From assembly GCA_030762175.1 (NCBI GenBank), contig CM060835.1:80801001-80865000 (forward strand): a DNA stretch of 64,000 nt, written 5' to 3'. This document shows, piece after piece, positions 22,301 to 34,187 of the stretch. The notes beneath the pieces were generated by a model that had not been told where the DNA came from, made no database searches, and saw only the letters and a list, made by a program, of their open reading frames with translations. A program made the translations under genes and the position numbers. Origin of the DNA: Metallyticus violacea. Taxonomy: Eukaryota > Arthropoda > Insecta > Mantodea > Metallyticidae. How positions within the stretch are numbered: the stretch's first letter is position 1; every line of letters starts with the position of its first letter.

Positions 22301-23348
22301 TTATGAGAAAATAATGAATAAAAAATGGGATGTTGGCATATACATCTCTGCTATTCTAATGGCCTCATATTTACCTCATGTTTTGTAATTCTATTTTAAC
22401 TTAATGTTATGAGTTAATATTTTTAGCATCTTTTCAATAAAGATACTACATATTGCACTATTTCAAAGGAACCTACTACAAAATAATTTATAAGATACAG
22501 AATTAAAAAAAAAGTAAGATTATTTTTACAAGAAGGGTATGCAAAATAATAAGCTGGTAGTAGCAAAAAAGTGGTTTTATATTTGTATTTTTAGCAGTAA
22601 GAATTTTTTACAAAGATAACCTCTGTGAAATTCAGTTTATGACATGCGTTTTCATGTGTAAAGTTGTAAAAAGTAATTTTACATGTATTTTATTTAACTG
22701 AAACTTTGTGAATGTGTAGAAACAAAAGTGGGTAATTTAACATTAATAGGTTCTGTGCTAGAAGATTAATAAGTTAGAGTATTTTCAACTTTTGAAATAA
22801 ATAATTCAGAAATGTTTTTGAATGTATAAACCAAATTAATGTTAAGTGAAAGCTCCTGATAAGCTGTTTGCTGTAAATAGCTGTTTATTAAGTATTATTT
22901 CATCCTAACGTATATAGAATAAGGTAACACTTTTCAGATTACTGGTACCTTTAACAAGAAGTGAGAAAATAAATCGGGAATGGATCAGGAGTTGTTTCAA
23001 ATCACTTTTACTTGCATGCGGTTTCTCCAGTGAGTAGATGGTATGTTTTTGTGCAGTAGAAGTATGCTAAACAGTTAACTACAGCACAAGTCTATATCTA
23101 AAAGAGAAAGGTGCATGTGCAGTATGCTAACAATCCTCTACTGCACACTAAAATAAAGATTTAAAAGAAGTTTTAATATTTGTTGGCTGTTTCTGATATT
23201 CAACCATATTTTTAAAAACTGATAGTTGTTTTTAAATCAGAACATTTTAATATGTATTCCAATACTTTAAAGTAAGTTATAATGAAATAACTTCTTGGTT
23301 AAATAAATATTAGTTATATACCATTAAGAAAGCTTCAAAAAGAAGGTG
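22301..23348. other. AT-rich unassigned stretch
   Basis: No gene or named repeat seen. Confidence 0.35.
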
Positions 23349-23349
23349 A

Positions 23350-23615
23350 CCGCCAAGGTCGTTAAGGCGAGGACTCGTGAGGTCTGGGGTTCGAATCCCG
23401 CCATGACCATTCTCTCTGACAGGTTTTTTTTTCCCCAGGTTTTCCTCAGTTCTCATAACTGGCAAATGCCGGGGAAGTACCCTAAACTTAGGCCTGGAAC
23501 GTTTTCTTCCTTAAAAATCCTTTCCCAATTTATCATTTCATGTATCATCAGTGTTCACCGCCTGTGATGCCACAGTAGTAAAAACGGGCGTTAAACACCA
23601 TTCAAAAAAAAAAAA
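23350..23615 (+). mobile_element. SINE-A copy
   Basis: It starts at CCGCCAAGGTCGTTAAGGCG (a few bases of box A deleted), with box B GGTTCGAATCCCGCC. The body contains GGCAAATGCCGGGGAAGTAC, AACTTAGGCCTGGAACG, TTTATCATTTCATGTATC and CGCCTGTGATGCC. It ends at GGGCGTTAAACACCATTC plus a 12-base A-run. Little diverged from the 12226 copy, so relatively young. Confidence 0.93.
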
Positions 23616-23715
23616 GGTAATATATGATCTTAATTTGTTTTTCTGCAGTGCATATTTACAGATATATTTACTTTCAAAGGCACAGTGTTTCTTAAAATAC
23701 CAAATGCCGCTCATT

Positions 23716-23915
23716 ATAATAAAATGTACTGGGAACAGAGGTTTCATATTTTGCAGAAATTCTCTATTGATGCTTTATTTAAGCGTTTTATTTGATTTGA
23801 GATGTATAATAAATATATGTATATATAATAAAATATACTGGGAACAGAGGTTTCATATTTTGCAGAAATTCTCTATTGATGCTTTATTTAAGCTTTTTAT
23901 TTGATTTGAGATGGA
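23716..23915 (+). repeat. Tandem duplication, period 109 bp
   Basis: A ~93-base block starting ATAATAAAATGTACTGGGAA (about 23717) is repeated from about 23826, with only a few differences (for example GTACTGGG versus ATACTGGG and AAGCGTTTT versus AAGCTTTTT). Both copies are flanked by AT-rich microsatellite-like sequence, which may have mediated the duplication. A frame running through both copies (23551-23904) gives a duplicated peptide, but it has no start context or family and is not called a gene. Confidence 0.9.
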
Positions 23916-23920
23916 ATAAT

Positions 23921-23921
<1 letters not shown>

Positions 23922-23963
<42 letters not shown>
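23922..23963. repeat. (AT)n microsatellite, ~20 units
   Basis: Uninterrupted AT dinucleotide repeat directly after the tandem duplication. Confidence 0.98.
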
Positions 23964-23968
<5 letters not shown>

Positions 23969-24780
23969 AAAAGACAAATAAGGTAACACTATTAACAATG
24001 TAACAAATTAATAGTAATAATAAAAGTAGAAAAGGATAAAACACTTAGATAAAGTCACACTTGAAATTGCTATATTTCGAACTACTGGAGTTCTTCAATG
24101 GCAAGAAGTTGGAGTATATATATATATCGCCTTTTGCTTTTGTATTGGTAATATATTTCACTTTATGATATCATGACATGGAATTGTTACAATATAAGGT
24201 AATATCAAATTATTTGGTACACATCATGGATTTTCATGAAGTCTACAAAGAGTTGTCTTTGAACCTCATACCAGTTATCCGTCTCTAGGGATAAGTGATA
24301 CTTTCAGCTAATACTGTGGATTAAGAATAACTGTGCTTTGAAGAGGGGAAGAAAATTCCACGTCAATTTACATCTTTATGCATTGTGATTAATTCATGGT
24401 ATCCCCCAAAACTGACTAAACAGGAAAAAGATGAAACAAAATGAGATATAATTATAATTAATCTGTCGTCTAACACACAATGAGATATGTTTACACAGGT
24501 ACATGATTTTTAAATTGTTAAGCCTAAAAACGAATGTAACAGAAAGACGTAATTGTTAATAGAAAATGAAAATAGAAAAAAAGAGAAGAAACATTTTCAT
24601 ATTCTGGCAGCAACTGTGGATGCAATTCTTGTTCCTACTTGAGTATTATCACAGGGCAGTCACACCTGACCTAATATAGACTATTCCCAAATTTTATACT
24701 AGCATAATTCTCATATTAAGTTAGGAAATTTAAAAAAAAATACTATGAAGAAAGAGGTAAATGCCTCATTTTTAATATTA
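23964..24780. other. AT-rich unassigned stretch
   Basis: No gene seen. Confidence 0.35.
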
Positions 24781-25372
24781 AAGCGCATATAATACATTTT
24801 TATCCAACTAATTCACAAACCCATGTATAACTGCACTGTCCACCATGTTATGAAAGAAGATTTTACCAGTAATGCGTTAACACAGCATGCCCCAATTTTA
24901 CCATGAAGAGGCATTTTAATCAAAGTGTGAAGATTCTCAATAGTCATTCTGGAATTTGATCCGCCCACTTGGGTAGAATCATGCCTCGTCAGAGAACCAC
25001 ATGCAGTACAATATTTCCAAATGTGCATCGGCAAACTGCTGGAACTAATGACGGTGCAATTTCGTTTTTTCTATTCATCGGAATTTTTCAGTTCTTTCAT
25101 AGGAGTAATGCAACTTAGATGCTTCAATTTTCTGAGGGAGTTTACATAAGTATTTCTGTGGGGAAGCCTGCAGTCTGTTTTTCACCACCTGCGATATTAC
25201 TTGCAACAGTTTCGGACATTTAACAATCTGCCTGTGGTTTTCAATCTCTTCACCACATTATATTCCAGGCCAAAATCTAGTCACATTTCTCCTGCAACCT
25301 GGCCGTGCAGATTAGTAAGCTATTGCTTTCTCTGCATTCACCGTTCTGTTTCCAACGACCTGATTTCCCTGG

Positions 25373-25636
25373 GTCGGTCCTGGTGGTGTAGTGGTAACCA
25401 TACTTGCCTCCTAAACCTAAGATCGCGGGTTCAATTCCAGCCAAGATCGGATTTTTTCGGGAATAAAAAATCCCAAGTATGGTTTCCTTCGGAAGGGAAG
25501 TAAAGTCGTAGGGCCTCAAGCCTGAAAAAAGAGGCCTCTGAGCAAAATTTGTTGGCCGTTTCACGCCCTGAATAGAATGAGACGCTGATGACCTGAGATG
25601 TTAAAGAGCGTCTGTAAATAAACCAAATCAAAATGG
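25373..25636 (+). mobile_element. SINE-B copy with internal deletion
   Basis: The head is GTCGGTCCTGGTGGTGTAGT, with box B GGTTCAATTCC. The body has TTTTTTCGGGAATAAAAAATC, CCTTCGGAAGGGAAGTAAAG, AGAGGCCTCTGAGC, TTGGCCGTTTCACGCCCTG and GATGTTAAAGAGCGTC, with tail AAATAAACCAAATCAAAA. The segment GTGGGTCCC...GATAAAGAAC found in other copies is missing. TTTCCCTGG (25364-25372) and TTTCGCTGG (25637-25645) form a probable 9-bp target-site duplication with one mismatch. Confidence 0.93.
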
Positions 25637-25736
25637 TTTCGCTGGTACAAGCGGTCAGCATATATCAATGATGCCGCAAAGGGGGAATTCTTCCTATACC
25701 CCTGAATGTTGCATGGCCGTCGAATAATTGTACGGC

Positions 25737-25785
25737 CTTTTTTGTTCAATGCCCGTTTTTACTACTGAGGCACCACAGGTGGTAT
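25737..25785 (-). mobile_element. 5'-truncated SINE-A stub
   Basis: TTTTTTGTTCAATGCCCG followed by TTTTTACTACTGAGGCACC and ACAGGTGG is the reverse complement of the last ~50 bases of SINE-A and nothing more. Same breakpoint class as the stubs at 14758 and 41826. Confidence 0.82.
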
Positions 25786-26115
25786 CGTACAGTCTTTCAC
25801 AGCAGAACTCGTGTATGAAGAACCTCAGAACCTCTGCTTTATATCCATGGCTTCCAATAGAATAGTGCAACAATTTCCCTAGTGCCTGACGCACAATGCC
25901 TCACATGCGGGTGTGAACTCAGCATTGGGGGACTCTTGTCTTCTCTTCTACAGTTCTTTATCCATGTATTGAATTGGCCGAAAGAACGCCACAATCTTGT
26001 TCGACGGACCAAATTTGTCATCATCTTAACCGACTCGAGCGACGCCGGAAATTCAGAATTCGATACTATAGCCTCCATGAGGTGTATGTCTGCTTCCCTC
26101 AGTTGCATTTTAAGA

Positions 26116-28592
26116 TGATGTGTGGAATAATAAAAAGAGATAACCGCATCAAATCAAAAGAAATATCGTGCTAAGTACTCGTACTTTACACTTCATTCCT
26201 GCTTTAGGCTTATTGCGATAAGAATAAGAAGTTGCGAATGTTTTGCATTTAATAATACATTTCTCTTAATTTTGAAAAGCTGTTACATTCATATGCGGCA
26301 TCAAATATTTTCATCTGGTATTAATAACTGGGTTGAACAAAAGTCACTCGTCTATGATAGCTCTGATGTGACAGTAAGCTCACAAAAGATGCTTTCAGAG
26401 CTTCTAATTACAATTGTGATGGTGCTTTACGTATCCTAAGCATCCATGCTATTGGAAGTACGTCGGATATTCGAGCGGAGCTATAAATGAAAATTCCCAC
26501 TCTGCCACCGGCTACTCGGTTCGGTTCCCTTATATTTTTATTTAGGTCATTTTCCTGTATTTTAAATATACCTGTGCTTTCGAGATCGATAATTGGTACA
26601 CAACTTACGCATATAAGGTTAAACTTTCAGCGAGGCTGGTAGTTAGCATTCAGCTTCCACAACTCTGGACGTGGGTATGCAGTGTGTTTATGGTAGCTCA
26701 TCATTCCAGTCCATGAGTATCAGGAACACACTGTCACTCCGAAACCAACCCACCCAACCCGACTCCGGGTGGGTTTGCTCCGGTGCACTTCTACTAACGT
26801 CAGAAGAATCAATATATATTCGCAGAGAACTCTTGAGTTACTCACCTGTAGAACTGGAAACAGTGAATTCTATTCGGTCAATTTATCAGTCATATTAAGA
26901 ACTGAGACCGCAAGTGTCATATTAACTTCCACCCCTGACAGGGATATCCGTTTAACAGTTATAGGGTACCGGCTTGCGGAAAACTCAGAGGCAGTAATTC
27001 AGCCTTTTACCTCAAAGGGCCATTGGAAATCCTCTCTTCTACTTGATACCGCCACCAGCAGTCATGTCACCCTTCCGGTATCTTCAACCTCGACCATCAC
27101 TCACGAAGGAAATGTCCGCTTCTCATAATACCTCCGCGCATATCGATATTCCATAAAGTATCGAATGGGAACCCTCAAGGTTCGATATCACAATTTTCAA
27201 TATTTCTATATTTCGGTATATCTAATTTTCTGGATTTATAGATTAATTATATATATGTGCGCGCGCGTGTGTGTGTGTGTGTGTGTGTGTGTGTTTATCG
27301 TTAAGAATCATTTACGTGAACAGCAACATAAACAAACCATTAATATGGGAGGTACTGTTCATATAATCCGCTTTTACCACGTCTACAACCGAAGTAACAG
27401 ATTTTATAATTCCAAGTAAGGAATACGCTAGGCTTAAAAGGCTCCTGCCTGATCATCACTCTAAGTAACTGGTATCATTGTCTATCCTTTATACATTGTC
27501 TATCCAGTCCAAGCAGTATCACGATACTAACAACGTCCGACCATTTTCAAATTCAAATAGCCGCCTTTCGCATCATCGAAACGTTTGTCTTTTGTCATTA
27601 TAAATCACTGGAGAGAGCTGTGATTGAGTCAAGGGGAAATCTCACAATACCTCTGTTGTATTAATTACTGAGGAGGTTACTGTTTTTCTGAAGGAATCCG
27701 TGACAGATCTTAAGGTGGTCCTCCAGCGTCGTCTTTTACGTCCAAACCCTGTTTATAAAAGTAAATGTCCCTGTAATTCAAAGTATTTCAAGACAGCCAA
27801 GAGAGGAAACGTAGGCATCTGAGACAAAACAAGGAATTTTATTGGTTATACTGATGTACTGCAGAGAAATCTACCTTTAATCAATCACAAATGAGATTAT
27901 GTTAAATATGCATTTTGAATACCATTGTAATTAGAATAGTCGGAAATTTTGGCCCTTCAAGCCTTTGTTTTGGGCATTTTATATGCTTAAAATAGGCCTC
28001 TATAACTTTTTATTATATTGTTTTGCAATTATAATTATATCATTTAAATCTCTATTTTTCCTGTATTAGAGAAGTTTTTTATTTATTAATTTTACAAAAG
28101 CATTTCTTATTTAAACTAAAAATCAAATGCGCATATAGGGCACATTTTACTATTGCAGTAGTAAATACATGCATGCCCAAAATTCTGGCGAGATTTATTT
28201 GCAATGATTTCGCAACATATTTTTATACGAAGCAACGGAATTTGACTGCATTGGAGCGTATATCGTTGAAGATAATGCTATAAATTATTTTTTATAAACT
28301 CTTCTTCCTTTATTACTGAAAAATGGCTTTCCCTCAAAGCTAGGATTGCGATAAACAATTGTTATCTTCGAAACATAGGCAGTTCTCACTGGTCCGGTAT
28401 TCCTTTCCCAACAACACTGACATTAACTTACAGAGCATCTTGTACAGCTTCTAGTAAATAAGCAAAATTCCGTTTTTATATATGCTAGGAGGCAACAATA
28501 TTAAGAGGAACCAAAATGACACCCATAGAATTAATGCTGCGGGCAATTATAGAGAAAACGCTCCAATTGGACAATCTTAAATAATAATCAAA
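26116..28592. other. Unassigned region with a GC-richer island at about 26460-27150
   Basis: Most is AT-rich without a gene. About 26460-27150 is clearly richer in GC and CpG than its surroundings and has a 9-bp hairpin: AACCCACCC at 26747-26755 pairs with GGGTGGGTT at 26767-26775. Frames at 26671-26898 and 26769-27128 are open but match no family I recognise. It might be the 5' end of a retroelement, a promoter or first exon of an unseen gene, or a GC-rich transposon fragment. Confidence 0.4.
27256..27294. repeat. (GC)n(GT)n microsatellite
   Basis: A short alternating GC tract followed by about 14 GT units. Alternating purine-pyrimidine sequence of this kind can adopt Z-DNA. Confidence 0.97.
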
Positions 28593-28599
28593 GTGTTAT

Positions 28600-29930
28600 C
28601 TAACACAATATTTGACATGTTGCCTGACTACATGTCTACAAACCACAATTTTAAGCACCCATTCAGAATCAGAATTGAAAAACGATCTGACTGGATGGAT
28701 GAACTTTCATTTACTCTATGTAAGGGTCACCCTGCTCTTCTTTACAAATGCCTCAAGAGTAGCAAACTCTTCAGGAACTGGAGTTTATGGATTATCTTCA
28801 AAACCAAAATGACCTCCGTTACCCTGGGGAATTTAAAGTTTTTCAGGCAGAAGTAATTATATTTCTGGCATGTATTAACTTCTGCGAGAAGAAAAATAAT
28901 GTTAATGAACGTAAACTCATCTTCGCAGATAGTGAAGTTACACTTAATGCATTAAAACTTTTAAGTCAATTCCATATTTGCTCTGGAATGACTCCGTTCT
29001 TTCGTTAATTTGTCCACAAAGAATAGATTACAATTTTGTTGGGCGCCTGGACATCAGAGTACAGAAGTAACACAAACTGAAAAATAAGATGCTAGGATTG
29101 TCCTCATAGGACCAGCACTTTTCTGCGGCATTAGCAAAAAAAAAAAAAAAATGCCTAGTACCGCGTGTATCAATGAACTAAGAACGAACACCAGATTAGA
29201 TGGAAGGACTTGCCCGTTCAAGAAATGGGTAAACTTTTTTATAAAACATGTAGTACCCTGGATAAGGATCTACGGTAGGATATAAAGAGAGTTTACACCC
29301 TATTGCCCATCGAGTGTCATTTCTCCCAGATTTTTTAGGGAATCGACGGAGTTTTCCATTAGAACGGTACCTAAAATTTAAACCGACCCGCCCTTCGGCT
29401 GGGAACGATTGCGTCGCTCATACGCGCTGCTCCTGACTGGTTTCTCTGGTCGGGTGGCCTAACCTAGCACATGCCTACTCTTTCGTGACCAGAGCATTTA
29501 AGGAGCTTACAACCCTCCCTGCGACAAACAGCGCTTGATGGTACGTGTTTGAAGCACTCCCATGTGGCACACTGCATCCGGAGGTACCCAATCTACCGTG
29601 GGTGACGGTACCCACAGAGTCCAACCCATCCGGATACTATCAAAAGGGAGGAGTTCGAATAGTCCAATCCTGTGTTCCTCTAGTTATGTCGAAAGTACCA
29701 CGGGCACTCAGGGCCCGCAGAGCTCGCGCCTGGAGCATCCAAAGAGCAACAATCGACGTAGCGCTTAAGGGGCTATATTAGGAATGGGAAGCAAACTGGG
29801 AAAACTATTTACTGGATATTTGCTACTGTGGAAACACCTACGTACCATGGAAATCCTACATGCCCTATTTGTGAACAATCTGATGAGACTGCAGAACACA
29901 TCTTACAAGAATGTGAAACTCGGGAAAGAT
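28600..29930 (+). mobile_element. Non-LTR retrotransposon remnant: RNase H domain and C-terminal knuckle
   Basis: The RNase H domain is readable across frames. FFTNASRVANSSGTGVYGL (about 28738-28794) has the TDAS position changed to TNAS. Next come FQAEVIIFLACINFCEK, then LIFADSEVTLNAL (the 'F-DS-aal' strand), then WAPGHQSTEV near 29040, corresponding to 'W-PGH-G--GNE'. After a GC-rich block, the C-terminal zinc knuckle CPICEQSDETAEHILQEC is at 29861-29914. No RT core lies upstream, so this is a 5'-truncated, frameshifted copy. It is a different sequence from the RNase H LINE at 9.5-11.5 kb. Confidence 0.8.
29340..29790. other. GC-rich block between the RNase H and C-terminal knuckle of a LINE
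   Basis: About 450 bases with many CpG dinucleotides and much higher GC than the surroundings, lying where the LINE linker should be. It may be an insertion of another element or an unrecognised part of the LINE. Open frames at 29545-29781 and 29562-29768 have no family resemblance and are not called as genes. Confidence 0.4.
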
Positions 29931-30058
29931 AAGGAACAACTCTATTAGGATTCAATTCTTTTTAGGAGATGTAATTCTTATGCTTGGGTAATTTTTGGCT
30001 TTGGTGATGCAGAAAGTTTCTGTTTCACCCAAATCATGTACAATCGTTTTAACGCTGT

Positions 30059-30262
30059 TTAGATATTCGACACAGTAAATAGCAGCAGAAAGCCAACTTT
30101 CTCAACTTCCCAGCGAACAAGTGTCGGTTCAGATGGAAGAGAGTTTGCCGGTAGCTTCTCTTTAAAAAGCTGTATGCAAGTAAGGACTTTTGAGTAAAAG
30201 TAAATAGAGGACATAACGCCGATCACGTCGTCGAGGCGGTTTTTAATCTCCTGTATAGACAA
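30059..30262 (-). mobile_element. Possible hAT-like transposase fragment
   Basis: A 67-residue open frame contains LPANSLPSEPTLVRWEVE. This recalls the 'LP-PP-PvlTRWgtWl' segment in the hAT-type (BED/DUF659-containing) transposases of arthropods, with preceding 'F--vY-f' and 'fke' positions also compatible. The match is short, so the assignment is tentative. Confidence 0.35.
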
Positions 30263-31690
30263 TTGGCTTTGCTGGGCTGGAAGGACTGTCCCTTAGTTAT
30301 TTAGACACAGTCTGTCACTAACAGAATTTGTTATTCTAATTCTCTGCTTGTCACAACTGTGTAATGTATTCTTTACTGTGCAGCTTATTGCGCTGCTGTT
30401 AGTTTTTACTGTTTATTTATAACAGATTAAGTTTATTGGGCCAATTTACCAATTACCATTGTCAATAAATAACTGTCAGTTATATAATTTATAGAACAAC
30501 ATATATAATGGTCGTCTATATATTTATTTGTGTCATCTAGTGCTGTCTGATATACAGGAACCATATAATTCTTCCTCAAAGAATATTCTCATAATTACAT
30601 TGTGGTCACACGTCTTTCGAGAAATTCTTCAAGTCGAGTTAGTTAGCACATGCCATGGGATGTTCACCGATACCAATACTTGACATAGAAGTTATCAGCA
30701 TTTATCATCTTTGAATAATTGAGTCTTTACTCACTGTAGCTCCTGATTTTTTTCTCCTAGCCATTTAACAAATATGTATTTACAACTGTGCTTATGCACC
30801 AAAACATGATTTTTTTTCTCACACTAATCTGAAATAACAAACATTTAAATTTTCAGTACACTTCAGCAATATTTCTATGTAATTATTCCATGTAATTAAT
30901 AATAAAAATAGAAAAACGAGAAATATCTTTAGTTAGGCAATCTGTTACAGGTGTAAAATTAAATTAAAGGATATCTAGAAAAAAGTTTAATAACTTACTT
31001 GTTCCTGGCATAATTGACAGAAGATTACAGGACAATCCATAGTAACTTATGCATTTGTAGGATCTATTTCGATAATGCGATTTAACAATGTAGTTACAAT
31101 GTACTGAACTAAATTTGGAAAGTAATATAACAGCACAGTGTGAAGCTGCTCACACCGGGATCCTGTTGACATCTCATGAATACTGTCCTCTAAAGATATA
31201 ATCTGAATTACTATGTGAATGGCATTCCTGTGGGATGAACTGAAAATAACGGAAATAAGCTGAACAATTTCTGCCGAGCTGAAGTGGTGTAAATATTTCA
31301 TTATAACCTTTATTATGGAAAAATATAAAAATAGTCAAAACAGCAATTTAGGACATTTTAGGTCGCAAGACTTCAATTAGTAAAGTGCTAGGTTCAATTA
31401 AATTAAGATATTTTGCTTAAAGAAATGTAAAATGCATATTTGTTCCAAAATTAATCAAATAGTAAAGCAAAAACAGAGTAAAAAGCTAAGAATCAGGGTC
31501 CTAGAAACTAGATATAAGCAATCTTGGTTGACATAACCATTGTCGATATATTATTAAATTTAGAATTAAAAAACGCAATATGACACAATATAATTAAACT
31601 TCAAAATAATAGAAATAGTTTTGTAATACTATCAAAACATTCTAAACATGCATCATATCAGGACAATAATAATTCACATATTTTAAAACA
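30263..31690. other. AT-rich unassigned stretch
   Basis: No gene supported. An 84-residue frame on the - strand (31047-31301) has no recognisable domain. Confidence 0.35.
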
Positions 31691-31692
31691 TT

Positions 31693-31962
31693 ATAATGTT
31701 TAATACCCATGTTCACTATTTAGGAATCGCATCCGCTGGTCATTGATGATAAATAAGATGAGTTGGTTAATTAGGAAAGGAATTTGGTGAAGGAAGCGTT
31801 CCAGATCTAATTTTGGGGTATCTCCCTGGGATTTGCTATTAAAAGGAACTAAAGAAAACCTGCAAACAAACTCAGTCAGGGAGGATGGTTCTGGCGGAAA
31901 TCGAACTCTAAATTTCCCGTTCACAATTTCTTAGTGTCTTAGTGATCTTGGCTACCCGCATC
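31693..31962 (-). mobile_element. SINE-A copy, diverged
   Basis: Reverse-oriented family A with landmarks in order: tail complement GTTTAATACCCATGTTCACTA, GGAAGCGTTCCAG, GGGTATCTCCCTGGGATTTG, AACTCAGTCAGGGAGGATGG, box B complement AAATCGAACTCT, and head complement CTTGGCTACCCGC. Fairly mutated. Confidence 0.85.
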
Positions 31963-34125
31963 GAAATAATTAACATGCTTATTAATATTGTTAATATATG
32001 AATTTTGAAAGCTCTTTCTCTCTCTCTGGCTTGGGTTAGCGTTATTGGCTGCGGACTAGAACATATTCGGAAATTTTCCCAAGTTTCCGAAGTCTGGAAC
32101 GGGTTCTGAAATTGGGAAGCTACCGTGCTCGATATCGAAAGCCGCATGATGACGATTGGCGGATTGCCGGTATGCTGATTGCAACGCCGTCCACGAAGTT
32201 GCGTGACAAAAGGCATGGGACTCTGCAGCCATCTCTGTCAAACTATACTTCAGAGCCTGTTGCGCCAGAAAGAAAGGAATAAGAAGAGTATTAACATTAT
32301 TGAAATATTTTAGCTACACATCCACCTTGTCCACGATCATTTCATGGAGTACAAACTCTGCCAAAGGCAAATGGTGACCCAACGGCATAACAATAAAGAA
32401 TTTTTCTGTTGCTTTATTCAGAGAACATAACTATTGGAGAAATGAGAAATGAAACGATTGAATTCTACCTTAGTGGCCAAAGAGTTATTCATGGGTTGCA
32501 CATTTTAATTTTCCATTTGTCAACGAATAATACCACTAATAATATAACCTAACCTCCACTGTATTCGTTCGCTAATAGCGGTCCTTTCTCTTACTTAAGT
32601 GGAAAAGCTGGGTATTACTGTATTATATCAATTTGTACCGAAATTTCCCGATTTCTTCCTGAGGATTGAATATAAACTATGAACTGTGCATATAAAAATA
32701 AATACAGCAAAAGCTAAGTTCATGGAGATTCTGCAAATGGGTGTACAAGAAATTCGGTCACTGAGAAACCTGTTCAAATGACAACTTCTTTAATGATTGA
32801 CGTTATAATCAAAAGCAATGGTGTGAAATGTTCTCATTGTGAAACGGCTAACATACGTACAGTAGACAAATAATTTTATTTGCACTATGACTATATTTGG
32901 GTGTTATACAATTGTTCTTATGCAGTTTTAGATACGATGCTGCTACTGGTCAAAGTTTTTAAAACATGTGAAAATCAACTACTCTTATGTTCATATATAA
33001 TTTGTGAATATTACTTTCTCTCTCACAAGATAGGTCAGTTTGTTACTTAATGGGAGTCACTGTGGTGACGCTAGCTCACTTCAGCACAAAATAACTAAAG
33101 TTTAAGTAGTACTTAAAATAGAAAAAAATTATTTAATTTAAAATATTGAACTTTGGTAAGTTAGCAAATACAATATTAAATAAGTTATTTGGTCATTTTT
33201 CCAAAACAAAGACAGGTTTAGTGGAAATACGTTGATAAACATATTTACCTAAAGAATCTATAGAAATATATGCAGAAGCAGAAAATTTAATACACTCGAG
33301 AGTCAAAACGAATATTAAATTATTCCTAAAGGGTTTTAAATTACGATTATGCAATACTTTATGTAAAGACAAATGGATTAAGGCTATTTAGAAATATTTA
33401 ATTTGTATTACGATATTTAAGTTGATATCAACAATTCCTATAATAAACTTAAATAATACACTTTGTTCTTCACATTTTAACATTTGAAATTATTTATTTT
33501 TTGCGGGATAAAACTGTAATTTTTGGGCCCTGTAAAACGCTTGAATATTCTTTATCTTGTGCCAATATTCTGTGTTCATTTTCATGAACTGAAAATGTAT
33601 AATGATAAAAATGTAATACTTTCCTAATTTATGTATAGACTAATGCATTTCTAGATTATTGCGAACAGCGCTTTGTTGAGTCTAGATTTCAATATCACAA
33701 TTTGCTTTTCTCCATGGTTTACCATTTTTTAAATTATCATTTTGAAACTTAAACAAAAAAAATGTTATCAAATAGCTAAGTGCCCAAAATTTCGTACTTT
33801 CTGATATTCTTCGGTTTATTTAGTGTTTCCTTATGCTTAATAATTTAAAGTTGAAAACGATGGTCCTCATTCGCTCACGTTTTAAACATCTTTTCGCAGC
33901 TTTATATCATTTTGTTCCTTTGCAATAATTTTTTTCCCTGAATAGTCTCTATTATTGCCGTGTCTTACTTGTGTGTTATCTTACAAAAAATGTAAACATT
34001 GTTTCAATTTGCAAAGCATTATTAATTCACAGTACGACAGAATATGACTATTTAAATATATTACTCCTGTTTCTATTTTATTTTTTTAACGTATTAATGT
34101 TTTAATGAGATTAATTAATATATAT

Positions 34126-34126
<1 letters not shown>
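31963..34126. other. Mostly AT-rich, with a GC-richer patch at about 32030-32280
   Basis: No gene recognised. The 32030-32280 patch has higher GC and two overlapping - strand frames (31908-32216 and 32056-32241) without family resemblance. The rest is very AT-rich. Confidence 0.35.

Positions 34127-34187
<61 letters not shown>
34127..34187. repeat. (CA)n microsatellite, ~28 units
   Basis: Uninterrupted CA dinucleotides after a short TA/CATA lead-in. Confidence 0.98.

Larger units (their letters stand above)
24781..26115 (-). mobile_element. mariner-like (Tc1/mariner superfamily) transposase remnant, SINE-split
   Basis: Read on the - strand, the catalytic side shows a MWFSDEA word (near 24990) followed by SG, QN, then PLHGKIG and ITGKIFFHN (near 24850). 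These are the landmarks of a DDE transposase type common in arthropods: 'WFSDEAhF--SG--N-QN-R' then 'PLH--KvtVWcai'. The putative N-terminal part lies upstream at 25839-26108, with a plausible DNA-binding region (TRLWRSFGQFNTWIKNC). Stops and frameshifts are numerous, and two SINE insertions (25373-25636 and 25737-25785) interrupt it. The catalytic side is moderately certain; linking the 25.8-26.1-kb part to the same element is inference. Confidence 0.5.

Noticed and set aside
23551..23904. 117-residue frame with an internally repeated peptide
   Set aside because: The repeat comes from a DNA tandem duplication and the 5' part is the SINE-A tail; there is no start or splice context.
25201..25661. 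Several frames of 76-100 residues on both strands
   Set aside because: Shadows of a SINE-B copy and of the transposase remnant it interrupts.
30059..31301. Host-gene exons at 30059-30262 and 31047-31301 on the - strand
   Set aside because: The first looks more like a hAT transposase scrap; the second has no domain or convincing splice sites. Neither connects to the other in phase.
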